Positions 1 to 6,040 are shown, numbered from the stretch's first letter. The stretch is 8,485 bases of DNA from Rhodosalinus sp046542825 (GCF_046542825.1 NZ_JBKHAQ010000117.1:1-8485), one strand, 5' to 3'. The notes: generated by a model not told the origin, from the letters alone. Numbers and translations are program-made.

Positions 1-568
1 CGCCTTTCGGGATCTTGCCGCCGAGCCGCGAGAACTTCTGCGGGTTGCGCAGGAACTCGACAATCTCTTCCAGCTCCTCCTTGGCCTCGTCGATGCCGGC
101 CACGTCATCGAAGGTGACGCGGCCATGCTTCTCGGTCAGCATCTTGGCCTTTGACTTGCCGAAGCCCATCGCACCTCCACGGCCTCCGCCCTGCATACGG
201 TTCATGAAGTAGATCCAGACGCCGATCAGCAGCAGGAAGGGCAGCAGCGACAGGATGAAGGTCTGGAAGCCGGACTGTTCCTGCACCTCGGCGCGCACCT
301 CGACATTGTTGCTGATCAGAAGGTCGGTGACCTGCGCATCCTCCGGCTTGACGGCGACGTAGTCGTTACCGTCCGCGCCGCGGAAGCGGATGCGCTCGCC
401 GTCCAGGGTGACGGCGTTCACCTCGTTGTCTTCCACCGCCTCGACGAACTCGGAATAGCCGATCTCGCGGCTCTGCAGCGTCGAGTTGCCGCCGGAGAAC
501 AGGTTGAAGAGCGCGAGGATGAGAAGGAACAGAACCACCCAGAAGGCGATGTTGCGTGCGTTGCCCAA
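1..568 (-). CDS. ftsH: ATP-dependent zinc metalloprotease FtsH, N-terminal part (cut by window edge)
   Basis: FtsH is a hexameric inner-membrane AAA+ protease that degrades misassembled membrane proteins and regulatory proteins such as the heat-shock sigma factor. Only the first 189 codons are in the window. What is seen: a first membrane segment at about residues 7-24, a periplasmic domain at about 28-98 containing the family-typical YSEFVEAVE, and a second membrane segment at about 101-121. A Gly-rich linker (GGGRGGAMGFGKSKAKM, about 127-143) follows, then the start of the AAA domain with VTFDDVAGIDEAKEEL (about 151-166). The Walker A loop and the HExxH zinc site would lie beyond the left edge. 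The start is a TTG at 566-568, reading (M)GNARNIAFW. It is supported by a GGGAG site 8 nt upstream and by the usual FtsH N-terminus, and no ATG start exists upstream in this frame. It lies 78 bp after tilS, possibly with its own promoter. The identification is near certain; the start is likely. Confidence 0.96.
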   Translation of the reverse strand, partial: MGNARNIAFWVVLFLLILALFNLFSGGNSTLQSREIGYSEFVEAVEDNEVNAVTLDGERIRFRGADGNDYVAVKPEDAQVTDLLISNNVEVRAEVQEQSGFQTFILSLLPFLLLIGVWIYFMNRMQGGGRGGAMGFGKSKAKMLTEKHGRVTFDDVAGIDEAKEELEEIVEFLRNPQKFSRLGGKIPKG

Positions 569-576
569 AGGAAGCA

Positions 577-581
577 CTCCC
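577..581 (-). promoter_or_regulatory. Ribosome binding site of ftsH, deciding the TTG start
   Basis: The minus strand reads GGGAG here, 8 nt before the TTG at 566-568. It is the only good Shine-Dalgarno match near the FtsH N-terminus, and it supports the rare TTG start over an internal ATG, which would remove the first transmembrane segment. Confidence 0.6.
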
Positions 582-622
582 GTGAAATGTCAGCTCCTGC
601 CTAGCACGACAGGCTTGTTGAT

Positions 623-650
623 AACATAGACAACGGGGCCGCCGGTTCAA
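623..650 (-). promoter_or_regulatory. Candidate ftsH promoter overlapping the tilS stop codon
   Basis: On the minus strand, TTGAAC (645-650) and TATGTT (623-628) are separated by 16 nt. This gives a fair match to a housekeeping promoter in the only A/T-rich stretch of the tilS-ftsH gap. The same bases can be read as TTG, 18 nt, CTATGT, which resembles the alphaproteobacterial RpoH (heat-shock) pattern; ftsH is a heat-shock gene in many bacteria. The -35 box overlaps the tilS TGA. A start near 616 would give a leader of about 50 nt with the GGGAG site inside it. This is pattern matching by eye only. Confidence 0.35.
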
Positions 651-1876
651 TGTGCCGCGAACTGCGCGGCAAGGTCGCGGGCCCCGATGAGCGGCGCGGC
701 GTGCCAGCCGGCCGGTTTTCCCGCGACCGGCGCCGCGATCAGCTCCGGGCCGTCCCAGACGGCCGGGCTGCCCTCCAGCACCGCCTGCGGCAGGCCCGCT
801 GCCCGCCAGCCGGCACATTGCAACAGGCCCGCGGAACCCAGCGCGGCAATCCGGCGCCCCGGCTCAGGGCCGGTGACGCGCCAGCGGCGGTCCCAGACAT
901 CGCCCGGTCTCGACCCGTCCGCGGCGGCCGCCGCTTCGCGGGCGATCCAGAGGCGATTGGCTTCGGTGACGAGGCGACAGCCTGCAAGCGTGCCCTCGCC
1001 CGTGGCGACGACCCCTTCGAGCGCGTCGAGCCGGGGGCGGTATGGCCTGCCGCCGATCAGCGCGATCGCACCTGCCACGAGCCGCAGGCGCGTGTCTTCG
1101 GGCGCGGCCGCAAGCGGGGTTCGGTCGATCGCGACGGCCCCTGCCGTGACCTCGGCCGCCCGCGCGGCCAGGTCGACTGCAGCATTATCCAGAACCTCTC
1201 GCGCGCGGCGCATGGCACGCGCGGTGCGTCCAAGTCGCGGCGCGTCCAGACCAAGCGGCGCCAGCTCCGCCAGCAGCCCGCGCGCCCGCACGCGCGCGAA
1301 GCGGCTGTCATCGTTGGACGGATCCTCGACCCAGGACAGGCCGCTTGCGGCGAGCCATTGGCGCAGTTCGGCGCGCCGCTCCCCAAGCAGCGGCCGGAGC
1401 CACGTCACGCCGGCTGTCCGGGTGACCGCCGCCATCCCGGCCAGCCCGTCCACGCCGGACCCGCGGGCGAGCCGCAGGAGCACCGTCTCTGCCTGGTCGT
1501 CCAGCGTGTGGCCCTGCGCGACCGCCGCTATCCCCTGCCCCGCAGCCCAGCGGGCGATCAGGCGTCGCCGCGCCTGTCGCGCCGCATCCTGCAGGTTTCC
1601 GCGCCCGTCCCAGCCCTGCCAGCGCAGGATCGTGTGCGGCACGTCGAGCGCGGCGGCCGCGGCTGCGACGAAACCCGCCTCTGCCGCCGCCTCCGGGCGC
1701 AAGCCGTGATCCACCGTCACCGCGTGCAGGGCGATGTCACGCGATCGGGCCCAGGCCCGCGCAAGATGCAGGAGCGCCATGCTGTCACCCCCGCCGGAGA
1801 CGGCGACACCCAGCCGCGCGGGCGTCTGGGGCAGGAGCCGGTCCAGTTCGGCGGAAACCCGCCGGTCCAGCGTCAC
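647..1876 (-). CDS. tilS: tRNA(Ile)-lysidine synthetase TilS
   Basis: TilS is a cytoplasmic enzyme that uses ATP and lysine to convert C34 of the CAU-anticodon tRNA-Ile into lysidine. This switches the tRNA from Met to Ile charging and AUG to AUA decoding, and it is normally essential. The 409-residue product has the N-type ATP pyrophosphatase P-loop SGGGDS at residues 27-32, the VDHGLR motif at 55-60, GHTLDDQAET at 122-131 and VEDPSNDD at 183-190, all hallmarks of the family. Residues from about 210 to 409 form the less conserved tRNA-binding and C-terminal regions, and the length is normal. The start is GTG at 1874-1876. Its GTGA shares four bases with the cpoB stop, implying translational coupling; I see no strong Shine-Dalgarno of its own. 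The TGA stop is at 647-649. Position between cpoB and ftsH is a recurrent alphaproteobacterial arrangement with no obvious functional tie to Tol-Pal. Confidence 0.96.
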   Translation of the reverse strand: MTLDRRVSAELDRLLPQTPARLGVAVSGGGDSMALLHLARAWARSRDIALHAVTVDHGLRPEAAAEAGFVAAAAAALDVPHTILRWQGWDGRGNLQDAARQARRRLIARWAAGQGIAAVAQGHTLDDQAETVLLRLARGSGVDGLAGMAAVTRTAGVTWLRPLLGERRAELRQWLAASGLSWVEDPSNDDSRFARVRARGLLAELAPLGLDAPRLGRTARAMRRAREVLDNAAVDLAARAAEVTAGAVAIDRTPLAAAPEDTRLRLVAGAIALIGGRPYRPRLDALEGVVATGEGTLAGCRLVTEANRLWIAREAAAAADGSRPGDVWDRRWRVTGPEPGRRIAALGSAGLLQCAGWRAAGLPQAVLEGSPAVWDGPELIAAPVAGKPAGWHAAPLIGARDLAAQFAAH

Positions 1877-2703
1877 GGGCAGGACAGCTCGCCCATCTCC
1901 TCCTGCGCCCGAGACGCGTAGGGCGACGCCGGGAAGCGCAGTTCGACGTCGGCGAGGATCGGGCAGGCGGCGTCGACCCGGTCGAGCGCGCCGAGCGCGA
2001 GGCCCAGGCGGTAGAGCGTCTCGTCGGCAACCTCCGCCTCCGGGTGGGCCGAGAAGCCGTCCAGATAGGTGCGCGCCGCCTCGCGCATGTCACCCGCGGC
2101 TTCAAGCGCACGCCCGAGGCCCAGATAGGCGCGCGGCTCCAGCGGGCTGCCGGGATAGGTTTCGCGGAAGTCGCGGAAAAGCTCTGCGGCACGATCACCT
2201 TCGCCCGCATCGAGTGCGGCCTGCGCGGCCTCGAAATCCGCCTGTTCGCCGACGGCAAGCTGCGCGCCGCCGCCGGGCGCGCGGTCCGGCGCAGGCGCCG
2301 CGGCGCCCTCGTCGATGTCCCCGCCCAGCGTCGTCGTCTCGTCCAGCTGGCTGGTATCGCCGCCCTCCAGTTCGACGAGGCGGAACTCGAGGTCGCCGAT
2401 CCGCCGGGTGCCGTCCTCGACGATCTGCTGGATGCGGTAGTCCAGTTCCTCGGTCCGGGCGGTCAGGCGCTGCAGCTCGCTCTCGATGGCGTTGACGCGG
2501 TCCAGCACGCTGTCCCCCCCGGTCTGCACGGAGGGTCCGCCGGTGGTGGACAGTTCGCGCCGAAGACGCTGAATCTCGACGAAGAGCACGCTCAGGTCCT
2601 GCCGGATGTCGGCCAGGGTTCGGTCGCGGTCGTCCTGCGCGGCGGCAGGAAGGGCCAGCGCCAACCCCATCACGCAAAGCAGGATTGCCGCCGCGCGCCG
2701 CAT
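1873..2703 (-). CDS. cpoB: Cell division coordinator CpoB (YbgF), periplasmic TPR protein
   Basis: CpoB (formerly YbgF) is a periplasmic protein that binds TolA and, in E. coli, coordinates PBP1B-dependent septal peptidoglycan synthesis with Tol-driven outer-membrane constriction. The 276-residue product has a Sec signal peptide (MRRAAAILL..., predicted cleavage after A22 in AAA-Q). A heptad-rich coiled-coil stretch spans about residues 28-115 (for example LADIRQDLSVLFVEIQRLRR and RVNAIESELQRL), which mediates trimerisation in the family. A Pro/Ala/Gly linker lies around 130-148. Tetratricopeptide-type helices run from about 150 to the C-terminus (AELFRDFRETYPGSPLEPRA, AYLGLGRALEAAGD, ARTYLDGFSAHP). 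The ATG at 2701-2703 lies 4 nt after the pal stop, with GAGG straddling that stop, so translation is probably coupled to pal. The TGA stop overlaps the tilS GTG. Architecture and position make the call firm. Confidence 0.94.
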   Translation of the reverse strand: MRRAAAILLCVMGLALALPAAAQDDRDRTLADIRQDLSVLFVEIQRLRRELSTTGGPSVQTGGDSVLDRVNAIESELQRLTARTEELDYRIQQIVEDGTRRIGDLEFRLVELEGGDTSQLDETTTLGGDIDEGAAAPAPDRAPGGGAQLAVGEQADFEAAQAALDAGEGDRAAELFRDFRETYPGSPLEPRAYLGLGRALEAAGDMREAARTYLDGFSAHPEAEVADETLYRLGLALGALDRVDAACPILADVELRFPASPYASRAQEEMGELSCP

Positions 2704-2707
2704 CGCC

Positions 2708-3229
2708 TCAGACCCCCGCGCCCAGCGCCAGCACCGTCACCGCGCGCCGGTTCTGCGAATAGCAGCTTTCGTCGGAACAGAGCGCGACCGGACGCTCCTT
2801 GCCAAAGCTCACGGTGCGCAGCCGGTTCTGCGCAACCCCTCGACTGACGAGATAGTCGCGCACCGCGTTGGCCCGCCGGTCGCCCAGCGCGATGTTGTAT
2901 TCCCGCGTGCCCTGCTCGTCGGCATGGCCCTCGATGGTGGCGGAAAAATCGCTGTTGGTCGTCAGCCACTCTGCCTGTTCGTCCAGCACGGAACGTGCTT
3001 CGTCCGTCAGGGTGGACTGGTCGACGGCGAAGAAGACACGGTCGCCCACCGCCTCTTCGAAATAGGCGGGGCTCGTGGGATCCGAGGCGCTTCCCGGCTC
3101 CATGCCTGCCGCGTCGGCCCCGGTCATAGCGCCGTCGTCCATTCCCGCCCCGCCGAAGCGGTCGTTCGCGCCGCATCCCGAGAGCGCGAGCGCCCCCGCG
3201 ACCAGCGCAACCTTGCCCAGATGTGTCAT
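2708..3229 (-). CDS. pal: Peptidoglycan-associated lipoprotein Pal
   Basis: Pal is an outer-membrane lipoprotein that binds meso-diaminopimelate in peptidoglycan and also TolB, anchoring the envelope layers and driving outer-membrane constriction at division. The 173-residue product has a lipoprotein signal with lipobox LSGC, giving lipidated C19. A Gly/Ala/Asp-rich linker (20-55) follows, then an OmpA-C domain (about 63-167). The peptidoglycan-binding core IEGHADEQGTREYNIALGDR is at 99-118. D104 and R119 align with the OmpA residues that contact diaminopimelate. Cysteines C151 and C156 (ALCSDESCYSQNRRA) could form a periplasmic disulfide. The chosen ATG at 3227-3229 has GAGGA 5 nt upstream. 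An in-frame ATG at 3239-3241 would add MRTG to the signal peptide but has a poorer ribosome site; the frame also stays open further upstream into the tolB region, which is not real coding. The gene follows tolB after 95 bp and precedes cpoB by 4 nt. Confidence 0.96.
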   Translation of the reverse strand: MTHLGKVALVAGALALSGCGANDRFGGAGMDDGAMTGADAAGMEPGSASDPTSPAYFEEAVGDRVFFAVDQSTLTDEARSVLDEQAEWLTTNSDFSATIEGHADEQGTREYNIALGDRRANAVRDYLVSRGVAQNRLRTVSFGKERPVALCSDESCYSQNRRAVTVLALGAGV

Positions 3230-3324
3230 GCCCGTCCTCATGTGCCCGCTCACTCGCCTGAATCTTCCGGTTGCCCGGCGTTTGTCGTTCAATACCACAG
3301 CGCGATGTTCCCGCGAAAGCCGCC
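3230..3324 (-). other. tolB-pal intergenic gap (95 bp)
   Basis: This gap holds the pal ribosome site (GAGGA at 3235-3239) and a mildly A/T-richer patch around 3285-3300 (minus strand GGTATTGAACGACAAACG). The patch could belong to an internal promoter, but I cannot match a convincing -35/-10 pair. No gene and no terminator hairpin with a U tract is visible. Confidence 0.4.
3235..3239 (-). promoter_or_regulatory. Ribosome binding site selecting the pal start
   Basis: The minus strand reads GAGGA 5 nt before the ATG at 3227-3229. This favours that start over the in-frame ATG 12 nt upstream. Confidence 0.65.
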
Positions 3325-4656
3325 TCAGTCCTGCAGCGGCCCCCAGGAGGGGTCCGAGGCCCCCGCCGGCGTCGGCACCCGCCGCAGGTTGCGCCCCGAG
3401 ACATCCACGGAATAAAGCGCCGATGACCCTTGTTCGCCCTGCGTTTCGCGGCTGAACATGATCACGCGGCCGTTGGGCGCCCATGTCGGGCTCTCGTCGA
3501 GGAAGCTTGCGGTCAGCAGGCGCTCTTCCGAACCGTCCGTGCGCATCACGCCAATGTGAAAGCGGCCCGACGCCTGCTTGGTGAAGGCGATCATGTCGCC
3601 GCGCGGCGACCAGACGGGCGTGCCATAGCGCCCCTCGCCGAAGCTGATCCGCCGCGGCTCGCTGCCCGTGGCCTCCATGACGTAGATCTGCTGGCTGCCG
3701 GAACGGTCGCTCTCGAACACGATGCGGGATCCGTCCGGCGCGTAGCTGGGCGCGGTCTCGATCGACGGCGCCGAGGTCAGGCGCGCGGTCTCTCCGCTGG
3801 CCACGTCCATGCGCCACAGGTCGGTGTTGCCGCCGCCTGCCTGCGAATAGAGCACCTCGCGCCCGTCGGGACTGAAGCGCGGCGAAAAGGTCGTGGCGCC
3901 CTGCGGCGTGGGCAGTTCGCGCCGCGAGACGGAGTCCACGTCGAGCAGGTAGATGCGCGGCTGCCCGGAGGCGTAGCTTGTATAGAGCACGCGGTCGCCG
4001 GTGGGCGAGAAGCGGGGCGCCAGCACGATCGCGTCGCTGTCCGTCAGATACTGCAGGTTCGCGCCGTCGTAATCCATGATGGCAAGGCGCTTCTGCCGGT
4101 CGCCCTTGGACCCCGTCTCGGAGACGAAGACGACCCGGCTGTCGAAATAGCCGCCCTCTCCCGTGATCCGGGAATAGACCGCGTCGGCCACCTTGTGCGC
4201 CATGCGTCGCCAGCCCTCGGCCGTGCCCTGGAACTGCAGCCCGTCGCCCAGCTCGGTTCCGGCGAAGACATCCCAGACGCGGAACTTGACCGCGATCCGC
4301 TCATCCTGCACCGAGACGGCGCCGGTGATCAGCGCCTGCGCGTTCACCGCCTTCCAGTCGGCGAAGGCCACGGGGGAGGCAAAGCTGGTGACGGACGAGA
4401 TATGCGCCTCGCGCGGGATTTCGCGGAACAGCCCGGTGCCGGTCAGGTCCGACGCCACCACCCGGGCCAGCCGGTCTCCCCAGTCGCCCACATCAGGCGT
4501 CTCGGCCACGAAATCGGGCACGGCGAAGGGCATGGGCTCCACCACGCCCTCGGTGATCTCGATTCTGAGCGGCCCGTCCTGCGCCAGTGCCGGCGCGGCC
4601 AATGCCAGCGCAGGCAGGGCCGCCAGTCCCCCGAGCAGGCGTCGCCGATGCATCAT
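3325..4656 (-). CDS. tolB: Tol-Pal system periplasmic beta-propeller protein TolB
   Basis: TolB is a soluble periplasmic protein that binds Pal, and TolA through its N-terminus, relaying the energised state of TolQRA to Pal mobilisation at the division site. The 443-residue product is normal length. It has a signal peptide (MMHRRRLLGGLAALPALALA..., likely cleaved after A25 in ALA-Q) and an N-terminal alpha/beta domain (about 26-155). A six-bladed PD40 propeller follows, whose repeats are legible: APRFSPTGDRVLY, SPRFSPDGREVLY, APSYAPDGSRIVFESDRSG, TPVWSPRGDMIAF, SPTWAPNGRVIMFSRE and the closing DPSWGPL. The signal carries an Arg-Arg-Arg-Leu-Leu motif resembling a Tat signal. Tandem ATGs lie at 4654-4656 and 4651-4653; the first has GGGAG at 4663-4667, 6 nt upstream. 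That first ATG also overlaps, as ATGA, the stop of a 60-codon frame coming from tolA. The tolA-tolB gap is 175 bp, wider than the upstream junctions. Identity is essentially certain. Confidence 0.97.
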   Translation of the reverse strand: MMHRRRLLGGLAALPALALAAPALAQDGPLRIEITEGVVEPMPFAVPDFVAETPDVGDWGDRLARVVASDLTGTGLFREIPREAHISSVTSFASPVAFADWKAVNAQALITGAVSVQDERIAVKFRVWDVFAGTELGDGLQFQGTAEGWRRMAHKVADAVYSRITGEGGYFDSRVVFVSETGSKGDRQKRLAIMDYDGANLQYLTDSDAIVLAPRFSPTGDRVLYTSYASGQPRIYLLDVDSVSRRELPTPQGATTFSPRFSPDGREVLYSQAGGGNTDLWRMDVASGETARLTSAPSIETAPSYAPDGSRIVFESDRSGSQQIYVMEATGSEPRRISFGEGRYGTPVWSPRGDMIAFTKQASGRFHIGVMRTDGSEERLLTASFLDESPTWAPNGRVIMFSRETQGEQGSSALYSVDVSGRNLRRVPTPAGASDPSWGPLQD

Positions 4657-4835
4657 CGCTCTCTCCCTTCCGCCGCCGGTGGCCGCGCTCCCGCCATCCC
4701 CCGGCCCCGATTCAAACCGCTCCGCGCCGCCGGTTCAAGCCCGTGGCTCCCCTCGCCGGGTTCTCGAGGCGCTTCGTGCCCCGTCGCGCCCGGAGGATAT
4801 GCGCCCGGAGGATATGCGGCCCGGCCGGCGATCAT
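4653..4835 (-). CDS. Possible small ORF bridging tolA and tolB (60 codons, doubtful protein)
   Basis: This is an open frame of 60 codons whose ATG (4833-4835) shares ATGA with the tolA stop and whose TGA (4653-4655) shares ATGA with the tolB start. A ribosome leaving tolA could therefore reinitiate, cross the gap and hand over to tolB. The predicted peptide is rich in Gly, Ala, Pro and Arg, with a tandem AYPPGAYPPGA from a 15-bp DNA repeat. It has no signal peptide, no membrane segment, and no family I recognise. Against a real protein: 19 of 60 codons end in A or T, compared with 3 of the first 60 in tolR, and its own ribosome site is weak. It may be a coupling leader, a recently non-coding spacer, or chance. 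I do not assign a function. Confidence 0.3.
   Translation of the reverse strand: MIAGRAAYPPGAYPPGATGHEAPREPGEGSHGLEPAARSGLNRGRGMAGARPPAAEGRER
4663..4667 (-). promoter_or_regulatory. Ribosome binding site of tolB
   Basis: The minus strand reads GGGAG inside a purine run (GGAAGGGAGAGAG), 6 nt before the first of the two tandem ATG codons of tolB. It supports the upstream ATG and shows that tolB can also be initiated independently of the bridging frame. Confidence 0.65.
4786..4815. repeat. Perfect 15-bp tandem duplication between tolA and tolB
   Basis: GCGCCCGGAGGATAT occurs twice head to tail (4786-4800 and 4801-4815), followed by GCG of a partial third copy. On the mRNA strand each unit is GCATATCCTCCGGGC or a rotation of it, containing CCTCC, the same core as the 16S anti-Shine-Dalgarno. 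The unit length is a multiple of three, so copy-number change would keep the bridging frame open (AYPPG per unit). Confidence 0.9.
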
Positions 4836-6028
4836 CGCAGCCGCATCCCCGAGGGATCGAAGACCATCTCGATCCGCTGCCAGTGCTCGTATTTCTCGTC
4901 CGGCAGGTCGTAACCGTCCTGCTGGCAGCGCAGCACCGCGCGGCGCGCGGCCTGAAACGCGGTCTCCACCGCCCGCCCGCTGCCGCCCTCGGCGGAAACC
5001 ATTTCCAGGCTGCCGTCCACCACGGTGCCGTCGCGGTTCATCTCCATCCCCAGCACGACGGTGACGTTTGCGGCCTGGCTGCCCACGTCCACCACCCAGC
5101 AGTCCTGCACCGCGACCCGCAGCGCGTCGCGCTCGCCCAGGCTGAGCGGCGGGGCGCCGGCGGCGGGCGCGCTCTCGCCCCCGTCTGTGACCTGCGCCAG
5201 GATGTCGTCGATTGCCTGGCTGGTGGCCTCGCGGTCGGCCTCGCTGTCCTGTGGCGCTGAATCGGGATCAGGATCGGCGGCCTCGGCGGTTTCCGTTTCG
5301 CCTTGTGCCGGCTCTGGATCGGGCGCCTCTGCGGTTTCCGTCTCTGGCTCCGCCGGCTCCGGATCGGCGGATGCGGGCCGTTCGGGCCGGGCCGCCGGGC
5401 GCAGCGAGGTTTCCGGCGCGCCTGCGGGCGCCTCCTCCGCCTCGGTCACGATCTCCGGCGCGGCCTCTTCGGGCGCGGCGGGTTCCGGCGCGGGCTCCGG
5501 CTCGGGCGCGTCCTCCGGCGAAGGCTCGGCCTGCGGCACCGGGTCGGGCGCGGTTTCGGCCTCCGGGGGCTGCGGCGGCGCGGGCGTGGGCGCCACGCGG
5601 TCGGCCGCACGCGGCTGCGGGCGCGGGCTGTCCTCCGGCAGGGGCGGCGCGCTGTCGGGCGGCGGCGCCAGTTCCGGCGCCGGGTCGGGCGTTTCCACTT
5701 CCGGCGCGGGCGTCATCGGCTCGGGCGGCGCGGGCGTTTCGTCAGGGGCGGGCTCTGCCGCCGTTTCGGGGGGCGCGGTGCGCGGCGGTGGCGCCTCTGC
5801 CTCCGGCGGCTCGGGCGCGGGCGTGTCCGGCGCATCCAGGTCCGAGATGCCGGGCGAGATCTGCGGCGCGTCCTGCGGCGCCACGAGCGCCGCGTAGTCC
5901 TCACCGCTCAGAAGCGTCACCTCGGCCACCTCCATCGGCAGCGGCTCGGACTCGAAGGCCCCGCCGAGGAAGGCCCAGCCAAGCAGCAGCAGGTGCCCCG
6001 CGCCCGAGATGTAATGCCCGACGTGCAC
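4832..6028 (-). CDS. tolA: Cell envelope integrity protein TolA
   Basis: TolA is anchored in the inner membrane by one N-terminal helix, is energised by TolQR, and reaches across the periplasm to contact TolB/Pal and CpoB. The 398-residue product begins (M)HVGHYISGAGHLLLLGW, a form typical of Rhodobacterales. Its membrane helix (about 6-25) keeps the Ser-x3-His signature (S8, H12), which in E. coli couples TolA to TolQR. Next comes a VAEVTLLSGEDYAALVAP segment (34-51), then a long Pro/Glu/Ala-rich stalk (about 66-275) containing SLRPAARP. The C-terminal TolA/TonB-like domain (about 295-398) has QDCWVVDVG, LEMVSAEGG and YEHWQRIEMVFDPSGM, with C310 and C368 positioned for a disulfide. The GTG start at 6026-6028 has GAGGGG 6 nt upstream, 10 nt after the tolR stop. 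Sequence in the stalk is low-complexity, so its other-strand open frames are artefacts. The TGA stop at 4832-4834 overlaps a downstream ATG. Confidence 0.95.
   Translation of the reverse strand: MHVGHYISGAGHLLLLGWAFLGGAFESEPLPMEVAEVTLLSGEDYAALVAPQDAPQISPGISDLDAPDTPAPEPPEAEAPPPRTAPPETAAEPAPDETPAPPEPMTPAPEVETPDPAPELAPPPDSAPPLPEDSPRPQPRAADRVAPTPAPPQPPEAETAPDPVPQAEPSPEDAPEPEPAPEPAAPEEAAPEIVTEAEEAPAGAPETSLRPAARPERPASADPEPAEPETETAEAPDPEPAQGETETAEAADPDPDSAPQDSEADREATSQAIDDILAQVTDGGESAPAAGAPPLSLGERDALRVAVQDCWVVDVGSQAANVTVVLGMEMNRDGTVVDGSLEMVSAEGGSGRAVETAFQAARRAVLRCQQDGYDLPDEKYEHWQRIEMVFDPSGMRLR
5271..5345. repeat. Imperfect 45-bp tandem repeat in the tolA stalk
   Basis: The 30 bases at 5271-5300 recur with few differences at 5316-5345, a 45-bp period. 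In protein this gives ETETAEAPDPEPA followed by ETETAEAADPDPDS, a 15-residue near-duplicate in the disordered stalk. It is consistent with in-frame duplication lengthening the stalk. Confidence 0.7.
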
Positions 6029-6034
6029 GCGCGG

Positions 6035-6040
6035 CCCCTC
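6035..6040 (-). promoter_or_regulatory. Ribosome binding site supporting the tolA GTG start
   Basis: The minus strand reads GAGGGG 6 nt before the GTG at 6026-6028, and the site overlaps the last two bases of the tolR stop. No ATG lies near the conserved HVGHYISGA N-terminus, so this site fixes the start. Confidence 0.65.

Noticed and set aside
638..650. A 13-mer (GCCGCCGGTTCAA) shared with about 4726-4738
   Set aside because: It is a short GC-rich match with no further similarity around it; chance is the simplest explanation.
650..1921. Plus-strand open frames of several hundred codons opposite tilS
   Set aside because: They are Arg/Ala/Pro-rich antisense shadows of a well-supported tilS with all family motifs; high GC makes stop codons rare.
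3242..3817. Open frame continuing upstream of pal into tolB
   Set aside because: The extension is an out-of-frame reading of tolB; the lipoprotein signal and ribosome site place the pal start at 3229.
3430..5064. 544-codon plus-strand frame opposite tolB and the tolA end
   Set aside because: It spans two real minus-strand genes and the gap between them, and shows no domain or credible start.
5025..5897. Long plus-strand open frame, Ser/Gly-rich, opposite tolA
   Set aside because: It mirrors the Pro/Glu/Ala low-complexity stalk of tolA in antisense; the composition is explained by the opposite strand, and there is no ribosome site or recognisable domain.
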